From: Photobacterium sp. GJ3
GTDB lineage: Bacteria > Pseudomonadota > Gammaproteobacteria > Enterobacterales > Vibrionaceae
Direction: 5' to 3'
Assembly: GCF_018199995.1 (NCBI RefSeq)
Contig: NZ_CP073578.1
Coordinates: 2,666,001 to 2,730,000 of the forward strand
Length of the DNA stretch: 64,000 nucleotides
Below, piece by piece: positions 50,233-59,107 of the stretch (within the stretch, counting starts at the first letter, position 1; each line of letters opens with the position of its first letter). The notes under the pieces are model-generated. The model was not told the DNA's origin, made no database searches, and was given only the letters and a program-made list of their open reading frames with translations. Position numbers and translations under genes: made by a program.

Positions 50233-51318
50233 TCATGACTGCGGGCTGCGGTTGTCCAGCGCCTGAATATGAACCGTAATTTCTTCACGGTCATGGTACA
50301 GATGCTTGGCCTGCAGACGGAATTTCAGACCATTCTGGATCAGAAAGACTTTCAGGTTTTCAATATCCTGCAGCACTTCATCATAACGGCCTTTCATCGG
50401 CAGCTTCAGGTTGAAAATCGTTTCCTTGGCCCAGCCTTTAATCAGCCACTGTCCCATCAGGTGAGCGACCCGCGCAGGTTTCTCGACCATATCGCAGATC
50501 AGCCAGGTCACATTTTTACGCGGTGGCTCAAACTTAAAGCCGTCAGCCATGTGGTGTTTCACCTGTCCGGTATCCATCAGGCTCTGCGCCATCTGGCCGT
50601 TATCCACGGCATGAACAAACATAGAGCGTTTCACTAACTGATAGGTCCAGCCGCCCGGGCAGGCCCCTAAATCCACGCCCCACATGCCAGAGGCCAGTCG
50701 CTCATCCCACTCTTCTCGCGGAATAAAGACATGAAAGGCTTCTTCCAGTTTCAGGGTTGAACGGCTTGGCGCATCCGCCGGGAACTTCAGGCGCGGGATC
50801 CCCATAAAGAACTGCGAGTTGTTGTTGCTGTATGAGTAACCCATCAAACAATGGCCCGGCGCCGTGAAGCACAAATGCAGCACTGGCTTTTTCGGGTTGT
50901 CTTTCTGATACAGGACACCGGTTTTACGCATCGCCTGACGCAGCGGCACAGTAAACTTACGGCAGAACTTCAGCAGCTCTTTGGCTTCATTGGTATCCGG
51001 GGTCTCGACCCGTAGATCACCGCAGCGCGGTAAATCTTCCGCCACGGCAAGAATCGGACTGATCCTGTCCTCTGCCGGCAAATCTTCCAGATGCGCCGTC
51101 ACCGCCAGCATCTGGCGTGCAAAAATCAGCTGTGAAAATGGCTGTAACTGAATAAATTTGTCCGCATCGCCAGGCTGGTAAAACTCAAACAGCACGTAGC
51201 CAGTATTTTTTCTGGCGCGCGGAAAGCCGAACAGTTCCAGTGCATTGGCTTTATCCTGCACTTCACCGGCACATTCATTTTCAAAGCCCTGACGGCAGTA
51301 CAACAAAACCTGATTCAC
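50233..51318 (-). CDS. rlmM: 23S rRNA 2'-O-ribose C2498 methyltransferase RlmM
   Basis: Methylates the 2'-OH of C2498 in 23S rRNA. 361 residues: an N-terminal THUMP domain and a C-terminal Rossmann methyltransferase with [15 protein letters not shown] (AdoMet site) and [13 protein letters not shown]. The start is the second of two tandem GTG codons, six bases after GAGGA, giving [12 protein letters not shown], which lines up with the E. coli start. It converges on xni. Confidence 0.95.
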   Translation of the reverse strand: MNQVLLYCRQGFENECAGEVQDKANALELFGFPRARKNTGYVLFEFYQPGDADKFIQLQPFSQLIFARQMLAVTAHLEDLPAEDRISPILAVAEDLPRCGDLRVETPDTNEAKELLKFCRKFTVPLRQAMRKTGVLYQKDNPKKPVLHLCFTAPGHCLMGYSYSNNNSQFFMGIPRLKFPADAPSRSTLKLEEAFHVFIPREEWDERLASGMWGVDLGACPGGWTYQLVKRSMFVHAVDNGQMAQSLMDTGQVKHHMADGFKFEPPRKNVTWLICDMVEKPARVAHLMGQWLIKGWAKETIFNLKLPMKGRYDEVLQDIENLKVFLIQNGLKFRLQAKHLYHDREEITVHIQALDNRSPQS

Positions 51319-51327
51319 CACGAGTCC

Positions 51328-51702
51328 TCATTGAGAGCGCCAGGCAGCCACTGCAAGTGACAGCCAGGCAAGAATAAAACACAGTCCCCCCAGTGGTGTT
51401 ACGGGACCAAACCACTTGATGCCTGTTAACGCCAGTGCATAAAGGCTACCGCTGAACAAACAAATGCCCGCAGCAAATAACAGGGCCGCGTATGATAGCG
51501 CTTTTGCAGAAAAATTGCGTGCCCAAATCCCGCACCCGAACAGCGCGAGGCTGTGCCAGAGCTGATAATCGACGCCGGTTTTAAAAACATCCAGTAAATT
51601 CGGACTCAGCTGTCCTTTCAGGCCATGAGCAGCAAAGGCTCCCAGACCAACACCGATAGCACCGCTGACAGCGGCAAAAAGAATCATGCTGCGGCTTTGC
51701 AT
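51328..51702 (-). CDS. ygdD: DUF423 inner-membrane protein (YgdD)
   Basis: A 124-residue protein with about four membrane helices and the DUF423 signature GVGLGAFAAHGLKGQLS and VDYQLWHSLALF. Function unknown. It is next to rlmM and in the gcvA neighbourhood, as ygdD is in E. coli. An alpha/beta hydrolase gene lies upstream on the same strand. Confidence 0.88.
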   Translation of the reverse strand: MQSRSMILFAAVSGAIGVGLGAFAAHGLKGQLSPNLLDVFKTGVDYQLWHSLALFGCGIWARNFSAKALSYAALLFAAGICLFSGSLYALALTGIKWFGPVTPLGGLCFILAWLSLAVAAWRSQ

Positions 51703-51721
51703 TCAATCTATCCTTTTGTTT

Positions 51722-52390
51722 TTAAACTGGTGAAACACACTGATTGATAAAATCTGCCAGTAACGCAACAGCCAGCTGTCGGTTCCCGGCTTCCGTATGA
51801 CCGGATGCTTTACGCGGTTTGAAGCTGTGATCGCCATCCGGCACAAAGGCCAGACGCACGGTATCAGCATAGGTCCAGCCTTCCACCTCGCTTCGGGTAC
51901 CAAAAGTGTCCCGTTCCCCCTGCAGAATCAACGTCGGAACCGCAATCGTCTTCAGATGATCCCCCCGGAAATTCTCCGGTTTACCCGGTGGATGAAACGG
52001 AAAGCCCAGACAGGCAACGCCTTGCACCCATGCCTGACAATTGCTGACCTCTGGTGCGCTCTCCGCTTCATCGGTGACCAGCAAACTCGCCATCCGCCCG
52101 CCCATCGATTTGCCGCCAATCACCAGCGGGCCTTCTTCTGCAAACCGCATCAGATGACGCTGGAAATCCAGCAGCAATTTTGGCTGACGATCCGGCGGAC
52201 GCTTTTTACCGTCCTCCCGACGTTGAACCATATAAGGGAAATCGAAACGCACCACGCGGATCCCTTTAGCCGTTAACCCTTGGGCAATTGCCGTCATAAA
52301 TTCATGATCCATGCCGGCACCCGCACCATGTGCAAACAAGAACGTAGCGTCAAACTGGCCATTTTCCGGTGTATCAATACGGTATTCCAC
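51722..52390 (-). CDS. Alpha/beta hydrolase of the Tex30/KANSL3-like family
   Basis: A cytoplasmic hydrolase-fold protein of 222 residues from the GTG start used here. The oxyanion region is LFAHGAGAGMDHEFM, the nucleophile elbow is GGKSMGG, and the late histidine is in VPDGDHSFKPRK; the family (COG3571) is of unknown substrate. The frame is open from a TTG at 52465, which would add 25 residues without obvious similarity; the true start is uncertain. A hairpin (CTGCGAC/GTCGCAG) lies in that upstream stretch. Confidence 0.75.
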   Translation of the reverse strand: MEYRIDTPENGQFDATFLFAHGAGAGMDHEFMTAIAQGLTAKGIRVVRFDFPYMVQRREDGKKRPPDRQPKLLLDFQRHLMRFAEEGPLVIGGKSMGGRMASLLVTDEAESAPEVSNCQAWVQGVACLGFPFHPPGKPENFRGDHLKTIAVPTLILQGERDTFGTRSEVEGWTYADTVRLAFVPDGDHSFKPRKASGHTEAGNRQLAVALLADFINQCVSPV

Positions 52391-52518
52391 GCGCTTTCTC
52401 AACCTGTTGTATTGCGAGAGACTGCGACAGGCAAGTCGCAGCAGTCCCTGTCTAAGATTGGACAATATCTTAACACTTTCGCGGAATGAACATCCAAAAT
52501 TGCCCGCCAGTCCGGCAC

Positions 52519-53232
52519 TTATTGCAGCAAAATGACGTGATACTGGCTGTGCGGATCACTCAGATCCCGGCTGTTCACCGCAAACAGCTGCTGAAAATTA
52601 AACCAGGAAGCGTCGTGCATTCCCATCAGCACTGTCGTCACATCATAATCGGCCTGCAGACTTTTCAGCTGCAATTCACAGCTGTGAGCTTTACAGCGCA
52701 CCTGCTCTGGCACCAGCACTCCCGATGGCGCATGCAGCAGAAGAAAATCCAGAACCTGCTGAGATTTAACGATGGCCTCTGCCCCGCCATCATCCTCAAG
52801 TTCAAACGTCTGATAGGCATCGGTAAAGGATTTCCGGCGGGTCTGATGTTTCTGAATTTCCTCACGGATCAGACGTGCATAGGGTGTCTCCGCCGCATTT
52901 GCCTCGTCAGTCCCAAGCGTCTCAGCGCTCCCCGTCCCTGTGTGCGACACGGCTGCCGAATCGGCCTGCACCGGCTCCCTGAATACCGGTGAAGATTGCG
53001 ACATCGGGGGTGCTGAGGCAGAAAGCGTTGTCTCCGGGCCGCCCTTATTTTGCGTAGACTGAGATGCCGAACCATTCCGGGCTGCCATTTCCGTTGTCGT
53101 GATCGGCCGGTCAGCCTGCGCTGAAGGCTCTCCAGCCAGTCCCAACGGATTGAGCCAGTCCCCCAGAAAAAGACCCACGCCAGCGCCGGACAAAAACAGA
53201 AGTAAACCGCCCCGAAGAGGTGCATATCGCAT
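52519..53232 (-). CDS. Unknown membrane-anchored periplasmic protein
   Basis: A 237-residue protein I cannot assign. A hydrophobic N-terminal segment (about residues 8-30) would anchor it in the inner membrane. Residues 35-115 are a low-complexity linker rich in serine, threonine, alanine and glutamine. The C-terminal domain (about 118-237) has EIQKHQTRRKSFTDAYQTFE, a cysteine pair in VRCKAHSCELQL and an aromatic end region (ASWFNFQQLFAV). The cysteines could form a periplasmic disulphide. It stands between the hydrolase and gcvA on the minus strand. Confidence 0.6.
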   Translation of the reverse strand: MRYAPLRGGLLLFLSGAGVGLFLGDWLNPLGLAGEPSAQADRPITTTEMAARNGSASQSTQNKGGPETTLSASAPPMSQSSPVFREPVQADSAAVSHTGTGSAETLGTDEANAAETPYARLIREEIQKHQTRRKSFTDAYQTFELEDDGGAEAIVKSQQVLDFLLLHAPSGVLVPEQVRCKAHSCELQLKSLQADYDVTTVLMGMHDASWFNFQQLFAVNSRDLSDPHSQYHVILLQ

Positions 53233-53440
53233 CAGAGTTCTCCTTGAGAAAAAGCCCTCAAGCTACAGGAGACAATGAACCTGATGTGATCAGAAAAGGC
53301 GAATGCTCGGAAGAATTGAGTGGTGAGAGAAAATTATCCGTGCACTACAGCGAGGATAACATCAGGATGTGTGAGCGCCAGCACAGGTGGGAGTGGGCAA
53401 ACGGAGGCCTCAGTGCCTGGAAAGACACTGAGACTCAGGC

Positions 53441-54379
53441 TTAAGCCATTTCTTCAACCGGCATCTCTGGCTGGCGCAGTGGGCCGTCTTCCTGCTCTTT
53501 GCGGGCTTTTTCCAGAACCCAGTCGCGGAAAATCTGAATACGGCCGGTTTCGGCCTGCTTTTCCTGGCACACCAGATAAAAAGCATTCTTGCTCATCAGC
53601 ACCTCTTCAAACGGACTGACCAGGCGGCCGGCCTCCAGCTCAGGTTGTGCCAGCACATTATTTGCCAGCGCGATTCCCTGACTGTGGATCGCAGCCTGCA
53701 GCACCATGGTGGAATGGCTGAAAATCGGGCCCTGATTGACATTGGTGCCGGGAATCTCAAATTCACGGACGTAATTCTTCCACTCTTTCCGGGAACTGTC
53801 ATGCAACAGGGTGTGATACTGCAGATCATGCAAACTGTCGAGGGGTTTCGGCCCGGTCAGCAGCATGGGGGAACAAACCGGGACAAGAAATTCCTGATAC
53901 AACTTATCGCAACGTAACCCCGGCCAGTTGCCACGCCCGTAATAGATGGCCACATCCACATCATCCGTCAGTGAGCCTTCATCTAAATCAACCGCTTTAA
54001 TTCTGACATCAACATCCGGATGTAACTGATTGAAATCGGACAACCGCGGAACCAGCCACTGGATCGCAAAACTCGGAGATAAACTAATGGTCAGTGCACC
54101 TTTTGAACCGCGTTCCAAAACTTTATCAGTCGCATCCGAAATCGCACTGAAGATATCTTTCAGATCAAGAAAATAGCTTTGCCCTTCTTCCGTCAGCAAT
54201 AAAGAGCGGTTCCGGCGACGAAATAATTTCAGGCCCAGAAATTCCTCCAGCGCCTTGATCTGATGGCTCACAGCAGCCTGAGTCACAAAGAGTTCTTCTG
54301 CAGCGCGGGTAAAGCTCAGGTGGCGGGCGGCGGCCTCGAATACTTTCAGAGAATTAAGGGGTGGAAGTCGTCTCGACAT
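53441..54379 (-). CDS. gcvA: LysR-type regulator GcvA
   Basis: Controls the glycine-cleavage operon and the small RNA GcvB. 312 residues: the winged-helix N-terminus (LPPLNSLKVFEAAARHLSFT, then TQAAVSHQIKALEEFLG) and a substrate-binding effector domain. I start at MSRRLPPLNSL; eight codons of open frame are upstream. The GcvB gene is divergent just upstream, the arrangement known from E. coli, supporting this identity over other LysR proteins. Confidence 0.92.
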   Translation of the reverse strand: MSRRLPPLNSLKVFEAAARHLSFTRAAEELFVTQAAVSHQIKALEEFLGLKLFRRRNRSLLLTEEGQSYFLDLKDIFSAISDATDKVLERGSKGALTISLSPSFAIQWLVPRLSDFNQLHPDVDVRIKAVDLDEGSLTDDVDVAIYYGRGNWPGLRCDKLYQEFLVPVCSPMLLTGPKPLDSLHDLQYHTLLHDSSRKEWKNYVREFEIPGTNVNQGPIFSHSTMVLQAAIHSQGIALANNVLAQPELEAGRLVSPFEEVLMSKNAFYLVCQEKQAETGRIQIFRDWVLEKARKEQEDGPLRQPEMPVEEMA

Positions 54380-54425
54380 AATGTCCTGCCATACTGGTTG
54401 CATTAGTTTTTTTTATCCAGGTCAT

Positions 54426-54431
54426 TATAAT
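54426..54431 (+). promoter_or_regulatory. -10 element of the gcvB promoter
   Basis: A perfect TATAAT, 47 bp from the gcvA start codon and directed away from it. The -35 is weak (TTAGTT at a 17-bp spacing), as expected for a GcvA-activated promoter. Start of the RNA would be near 54438. Confidence 0.6.
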
Positions 54432-54437
54432 TTGTCG

Positions 54438-54673
54438 ATTGTCCCAGTACCACAGAAACCCTAAGATTGGCGCCGCAATCTCAGGATAAACTGTGTAATT
54501 GAGGCCTAGGTCCTCCTTTCTGGTGTCTGTTCCAGAGATTGCATGTTGTGTTTGCATATTGCCCGGCCTCTGCTGGGCGGGTAGCCGGAGTGCTACCAAT
54601 TTACTTCCTGTTTTTTGACCTGTCTGTCAAAACTTTTTGATGGCACTGCGCCCCAACGCGGTGCCATTTTTTT
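54438..54673 (+). ncRNA. gcvB: GcvB small RNA
   Basis: Hfq-dependent regulator of amino-acid transport and metabolism mRNAs, about 236 nt here. Recognisable parts: the GU-rich R1 seed GTTGTGTTTGCATATTG (from 54545), the hairpin GGTAGC/GCTACC (54580-54597), the ACTTCCTGT segment followed by CCTGTCTGTC (about 54602-54628), and the terminator stem ATGGCAC/GTGCCAT with T run (54640-54673). The 5' part folds around AGATTG/CAATCT. The 5' end is set only from the TATAAT at 54426. Divergent from gcvA, as in enterobacteria. Confidence 0.9.
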
Positions 54674-54752
54674 ATAAATTCTCCCCTTCTGTGCTTGCCT
54701 CTGTGACGGATAATAAGGAAGATCCCCCCATCCACCAGAACATGAGCCCAGT

Positions 54753-55967
54753 ATGACCACCCCATTTGATATTCAGGCGATCCGTTCGCAATTTCCGGCC
54801 TTGGTTGATGCAGCACACCCCATCACTTTTCTGGACAGTGCTGCCACCACACAAAAGCCATTGGCGATGATTCAGTCTCTTGACAGTTTTTACCGTCAGC
54901 ACAGTGCCAATGTTCACCGGGGCAGCCATCAGCTCACTGCCAGCCTGACCCAACGATTCGAACAGGCACGCGACACGGTCAGAGATTTGCTGAATGCCCG
55001 GGATCGAAAAGAAATCATCTGGACACGCGGTGCAACAGAGGCCCTGAATCTGGTTGCCCAATCCTGGGCACGCAGTACCTTGCAACCCGGCGATGAGATT
55101 CTGGTCAGCGAACTGGAACACCACGCCAATATCGTGCCCTGGCAGATAGTCGCGGAGCAGACCGGCGCCGTCGTGGTCAAAATTCCCATGACATCAGACT
55201 GTACGCTGGATATGGACGCCTTCCATCAGCGTCTGACCGCAAAAACACGGATTGTCGCGGTTGCCCACATAACCAATGTCACCGGCACCCGGAACCCGAT
55301 TGAAACCATCATTGCTGCGGCGCATGCCCGTGGGGCGATCGCTGTCATTGATGGTGCGCAGGGAATCGTGCATGAAACCGTGGATGTTCAGGCGCTGGAT
55401 GCCGATTTCTATGTCTTTTCCGGCCACAAGCTCTTTGGCCCCTCAGGCATCGGAGTGCTCTATGGCAAACAGGCCCTGCTTGAAGCCATGCCCCCCTGGC
55501 ACGGCGGCGGCAAAATGGTCGAAAAAGTTTCCTTTGAAGGCACCCAGTACACCGGATTACCGGGCAAGTTTGAGGCTGGCACACCGAATATCGCCAGCAC
55601 CATCGCGCTGGCAGAAAGCATTCACTGGCTAAACGGCATCGACCGTCAGGGTGCCGAGCGACATATCCACGCACTCCGCCAGAAAGCACTGGATGGGATC
55701 AAAGACATCGACGGCCTGAGAATCATCGGCCTGCAGCCAGAGGCCAGCCTGTTTTCCTTTGTGGTGGACGGTATTCATCATCATGATATCGCCACTCTGC
55801 TGGATGAACAGGGCGTAACGCTGCGCGCCGGGAATCACTGCGCCCACCCAATGCTGGATGCACTGGGACTGACCGGCACTTTGCGGGTCTCTCTGGCTCT
55901 CTATAATACCGAAGAAGATATTGAGCGCTTCGTGGCTGCGCTGCACAAAGCCTGTGATTTGTTGTAA
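54753..55967 (+). CDS. csdA: Cysteine desulfurase CsdA
   Basis: PLP enzyme that takes sulfur from cysteine and passes it to CsdE. 404 residues. The PLP lysine is Lys226 in FSGHKLFGPSGIG, the histidine segment is ELEHHANIVPWQ, and the persulfide cysteine is Cys363 in RAGNHCAHP. It resembles the SufS/CsdA group (type II). csdE follows 14 bases later and tcdA is next, the E. coli order. Confidence 0.95.
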   Translation: MTTPFDIQAIRSQFPALVDAAHPITFLDSAATTQKPLAMIQSLDSFYRQHSANVHRGSHQLTASLTQRFEQARDTVRDLLNARDRKEIIWTRGATEALNLVAQSWARSTLQPGDEILVSELEHHANIVPWQIVAEQTGAVVVKIPMTSDCTLDMDAFHQRLTAKTRIVAVAHITNVTGTRNPIETIIAAAHARGAIAVIDGAQGIVHETVDVQALDADFYVFSGHKLFGPSGIGVLYGKQALLEAMPPWHGGGKMVEKVSFEGTQYTGLPGKFEAGTPNIASTIALAESIHWLNGIDRQGAERHIHALRQKALDGIKDIDGLRIIGLQPEASLFSFVVDGIHHHDIATLLDEQGVTLRAGNHCAHPMLDALGLTGTLRVSLALYNTEEDIERFVAALHKACDLL

Positions 55968-55981
55968 AAAAGAGAAAGATC

Positions 55982-56419
55982 ATGACCTCAGTTTCGTTCC
56001 CTTCTCACCCGTTTGGCAGCTCGATTTCTGCTGAAGACATTCAGGAAAAAATGGTTCAGGCCAACAGTTGGGAAGACAAATACCGGCTGGTTATTCAGTG
56101 GGGAAAACAGTTACCTGCCCTGCCGGATGCACTCAAGCAGGATAAAGTGAAAGTCAGTGGCTGTGAAAGTCAGGTCTGGCTGGTACAGCGTTGTGAAGCC
56201 GGGGTGTACCATTTTGCCGCGGATTCTGATGCCCGGATTGTCAAAGGCCTGATCTGTCTGGTGCTGGCCGCCTACGAAGGCAAAACGGCAGCACAGATTC
56301 AGCAGTTCGACATGGAAGCTTACTTTGAACGTTTAGGCTTACTGGGACACCTGAGCCCGTCACGCAGTAACGGACTCAAGGCGATTATTGAAGCGATTCA
56401 AACCTTCGCCAGTCGATAG
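55982..56419 (+). CDS. csdE: Sulfur acceptor CsdE
   Basis: A SufE-family partner that takes the persulfide from CsdA. 145 residues. The acceptor cysteine is Cys61 in VSGCESQVWLV. It is coupled by position to csdA and converges on tcdA, the enzyme that the CsdA-CsdE pair supports in E. coli. Confidence 0.94.
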   Translation: MTSVSFPSHPFGSSISAEDIQEKMVQANSWEDKYRLVIQWGKQLPALPDALKQDKVKVSGCESQVWLVQRCEAGVYHFAADSDARIVKGLICLVLAAYEGKTAAQIQQFDMEAYFERLGLLGHLSPSRSNGLKAIIEAIQTFASR

Positions 56420-56443
56420 TTCCCGACCCGGCGAAGGGGATGA

Positions 56444-57253
56444 TTACTGGCGGTGTTTTTCAATCAGTTTTTGCAGAATGCGGGAAGCGGCCACAAAACC
56501 AAAGGTGGCCGTCACCATGGTCGCAGCCCCGAATCCGGTCGCACAATCCATCCGTTTCGGCCCTTCTGCAGTCGCTTTCGCTTCGCAGACGCTGCCATCG
56601 GCCTGCGGGTATTTGAGTTGTTCGGTTGAGAACACGCAGTCAATGCCAAACTTCCGGGCCGGATTTTTACTGAAGTTGTAAAAACGACGCAGCATATTGC
56701 GGATTTTCGCCGCCAGCGGATCCTGAATCGTCTTCGCCAGATCTGCAATCTGAATCTGGGTCGGATCGACCTGCCCACCGGCACCGCCTGTTGTCACCAC
56801 TTTAATTTTGTGGCGCTTGCAGTAGGCCAGCAGTGCAGCTTTCGGCTTCACACTGTCGATAGCATCCAGCACGTAGTCAAACTGCGGACCGATATATTCG
56901 GGAATATTCTCCGGTGTGATGAAATCATCAATCAGATTGACGCGGCAGTCCGGGTTGATCAGCGCAATGCGCTCGGCCATGACCTCAATCTTGCTGCGCC
57001 CGACCGTGCCGGACATGGCATGGATCTGACGGTTAATATTCGTGACACAGACATCGTCCATATCGATTAAAGTCAATTCACCAACGCCGGAGCGGGCCAG
57101 CGCCTCTGCAGCCCAGGAACCGACGCCGCCGATGCCAATCACACAGACATGCGCAGCTCTCAGGATTTCCACTTCCTGATGACCATACAAGCGGCGGGTG
57201 CCGCCAAAACGTTGGTTATAGTGATCGGATGCCGGGGTATCGAGTTGTCGCAT
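56444..57253 (-). CDS. tcdA: tRNA threonylcarbamoyladenosine dehydratase TcdA
   Basis: E1-like enzyme that uses ATP to cyclise t6A37 to ct6A in tRNA. 269 residues. The nucleotide-binding block is VIGIGGVGSWAAEALARSGV, with DMDDVCVTNINRQIHA and a C-terminal hydrophobic stretch (GAATMVTATFGFVAASRILQ) that may contact the membrane. It ends 24 bases from the end of csdE. Confidence 0.95.
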   Translation of the reverse strand: MRQLDTPASDHYNQRFGGTRRLYGHQEVEILRAAHVCVIGIGGVGSWAAEALARSGVGELTLIDMDDVCVTNINRQIHAMSGTVGRSKIEVMAERIALINPDCRVNLIDDFITPENIPEYIGPQFDYVLDAIDSVKPKAALLAYCKRHKIKVVTTGGAGGQVDPTQIQIADLAKTIQDPLAAKIRNMLRRFYNFSKNPARKFGIDCVFSTEQLKYPQADGSVCEAKATAEGPKRMDCATGFGAATMVTATFGFVAASRILQKLIEKHRQ

Positions 57254-57303
57254 ATCGGTCTGTCTGTGTTGAGAATGAGCGCGTTTTTATACGCGCTCTC
57301 CTG

Positions 57304-58512
57304 TCAGTTGTCCAGTCCCTGAGCTTGAGTCTTAGCCCCCTGGACGGGCGTCTCCCGGAAGCGCATCTTTCCCTGAACAGGCGTCGCAACCGTTGTGCTG
57401 GCAGCAGCCCGCGCTTCCGTCAGTGCTTCATCGGTCTGCGGCGTCAGCCCCAGCTTCCACACCCGGCCAAAATGCTTGTAGTGCCCGGCATCGATGCCTG
57501 CCTGTGCGCCCATGCCATGGTAAAGATCCAGATGATTTCGCTTCACGGCACCGCCGGTATCCAGCGCCATCAGCAAGGTCAACACATGCTTACCATTCCA
57601 GTTGCCTTCCGCGTCCAGCTGCGGCACTTCGGCCAGCAACACGCTGCCCATGGGCAGGAAGTCGCGATCCGCAGCAACCGAAGCCATCGGCAGCAATGGA
57701 ATTCCGGCAGTGCCCAGCACATCCAAATCATCACGCGGACTGAAGAAGACATAAGACGGGTTCTGCTCGAGCAATTCACGAACCGTGGCATCATCTTGCT
57801 GCGCCACCCATTCTGCGATTGCTTTCAGCGACATTTTCTCCCGCGGCACTTCCCCGCGTTCAATCAGAATCCGGCCAATACTCACATAAGGATGGCCGTT
57901 TTTGCCACCGTAAGCAAAGTACTGCAACTGGTCATTATCTTCGAAATGCACAAATCCACTGCCCTGAACTTCCATCATGAAGACATCCAGTTTAGAGGCG
58001 GAGAAGCCCAGCTCCAGTCCTTGGCCGGCCAAAGCACCACCGTAGATCTCGGCCCGGGTCGGACATTGCTTTCCACACTCCGGCATCGCATACACCGGAT
58101 ATTGAAAGGTCTCGTCTCTTTCGTGGCGCAGTTCGATGACCGGTGAGAAATAGCCGGTAAACATGACGTTGCCGTAACTGTCTCCACCGCCCATCTGTGC
58201 AGTCGTCAGCCCGAACTGCGACAACAGCGTCGGATCCCCGCCGGCTTCAGCCCAGTTTGTTACCTGCTGATACAAATTTTGATAACGCAGCATCATCGAA
58301 GGAGACCGGCTCAGTACTTTTTCAGCCTGTGCTTCAAACCGGGTGTAATCCCTGGGTTTATCCGATACCACCGTTTCGACGGGATTCAGGACTTGGTCAA
58401 ACTCACCATCCAGATATTGCTGGCCCCGGTCCACAGGTCGGGCACAAGCCACCAGCCCCAGTACACAGGAGGCAAGCGTCAGTTTTTGAATCAGGGAAAA
58501 TTGTTGAAACAC
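57304..58512 (-). CDS. mltA: Membrane-bound lytic murein transglycosylase A
   Basis: Cleaves peptidoglycan glycan strands from the inner face of the outer membrane. 402 residues. The lipobox LVAC lies near residue 23 of a short signal sequence. The MltA double-psi barrel has GYFSPVIELRHERDE, FSASKLDVFMMEVQGSGFV and, at the C-terminus, ALDTGGAVKRNHLDLYHG with the catalytic aspartate. The start is a GTG seven bases after AAGG. The repeat copy 2 lies 88 bases upstream, so it may affect the promoter. Confidence 0.93.
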   Translation of the reverse strand: MFQQFSLIQKLTLASCVLGLVACARPVDRGQQYLDGEFDQVLNPVETVVSDKPRDYTRFEAQAEKVLSRSPSMMLRYQNLYQQVTNWAEAGGDPTLLSQFGLTTAQMGGGDSYGNVMFTGYFSPVIELRHERDETFQYPVYAMPECGKQCPTRAEIYGGALAGQGLELGFSASKLDVFMMEVQGSGFVHFEDNDQLQYFAYGGKNGHPYVSIGRILIERGEVPREKMSLKAIAEWVAQQDDATVRELLEQNPSYVFFSPRDDLDVLGTAGIPLLPMASVAADRDFLPMGSVLLAEVPQLDAEGNWNGKHVLTLLMALDTGGAVKRNHLDLYHGMGAQAGIDAGHYKHFGRVWKLGLTPQTDEALTEARAAASTTVATPVQGKMRFRETPVQGAKTQAQGLDN

Positions 58513-58600
58513 AGATCAGCCTTCATGATATTAACAAAAAACAAAAGATTATCCTGCGATAAACCAGAACAATATCCGGACGCAGGAAAAAGTCATCGTC

Positions 58601-58762
58601 ATACCAATCAAAGTAAGTCAGTGATCAGAAATAGCGCAGGAAAAATGTTTGAGAACAAGGCAGATTTTTTCGATCAGTCGTGATTCTACAATCAAAAAAT
58701 CTAACGCAGTGATCAAGCATTTGAACAAGCTAGGATGACCCGTTATTTACTGCGATTGGTAT
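58601..58762 (+). repeat. 162-bp MITE-like repeat, copy 2
   Basis: Same length and orientation as the copy at 2760-2921, about 91% identical by my count. Ends are ATACCAATC and GATTGGTAT, with the central AGATTTTTT/AAAAAATCT pair. It lies in the 595-base gap between the divergent mltA and the small orphan gene. Confidence 0.82.
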
Positions 58763-58811
58763 AAGCCCAAGATACGCGAGCCGACTTCAACGCACAATCT
58801 TAGGGCTTTTT
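58763..58811. terminator. Hairpin next to the repeat, possible terminator
   Basis: AAGCCCAAGAT and ATCTTAGGGCTT form an 11-bp stem with one bulge and a 23-base loop, followed by TTTTTAT. It abuts the right end of the 162-bp repeat. With no coding gene upstream on the plus strand, it may end an unannotated RNA or shield the downstream Pho promoter. Confidence 0.45.
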
Positions 58812-58871
58812 ATCATAACCAATGTCAAAGTCTTGTTTTGATTGTCACGAAAGTTTAATAATAAGCACTGA

Positions 58872-58907
58872 TTGTCATATAACTGTCACAGTCTGTCGGT
58901 TTAATAA
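58872..58907 (+). promoter_or_regulatory. Pho box and -10 element upstream of the 75-residue gene
   Basis: TTGTCATATAACTGTCAC (58872-58889) matches the PhoB consensus CTGTCATAWAWCTGTCAY at 17 of 18 positions, with the two TGTCA halves 11 bp apart. About ten bases downstream is TTTAATA/TAATAA, a -10 at the distance seen in PhoB-activated promoters lacking a -35. It points to the small gene at 59108. A hairpin (GTAACC/GGTTAC) lies in the predicted leader. A further TGTCA occurs at 58843. Confidence 0.65.
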
Positions 58908-59107
58908 AAACGTCACACAAACGACATCATTCAGTCTGGTAACCTATACTTTCGGGTTACGGACAACCATTTCGATCAGCAATGCGAGCACCTTTTATAG
59001 TGATTTTCTCAGGATGAGGCACAGACTGGCTGCAAGATAATCATGGAATAGGCAGTCAATCGTACGAGTGAATCGCTTTGGAACGTGACGTCTCAGGAAG
59101 GACTGGC

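Noticed and set aside
58822..59040. 72-codon plus-strand frame over the Pho box
   Set aside because: It would begin upstream of the predicted promoter; no ribosome site and an odd cysteine/threonine-rich sequence. Treated as leader DNA.
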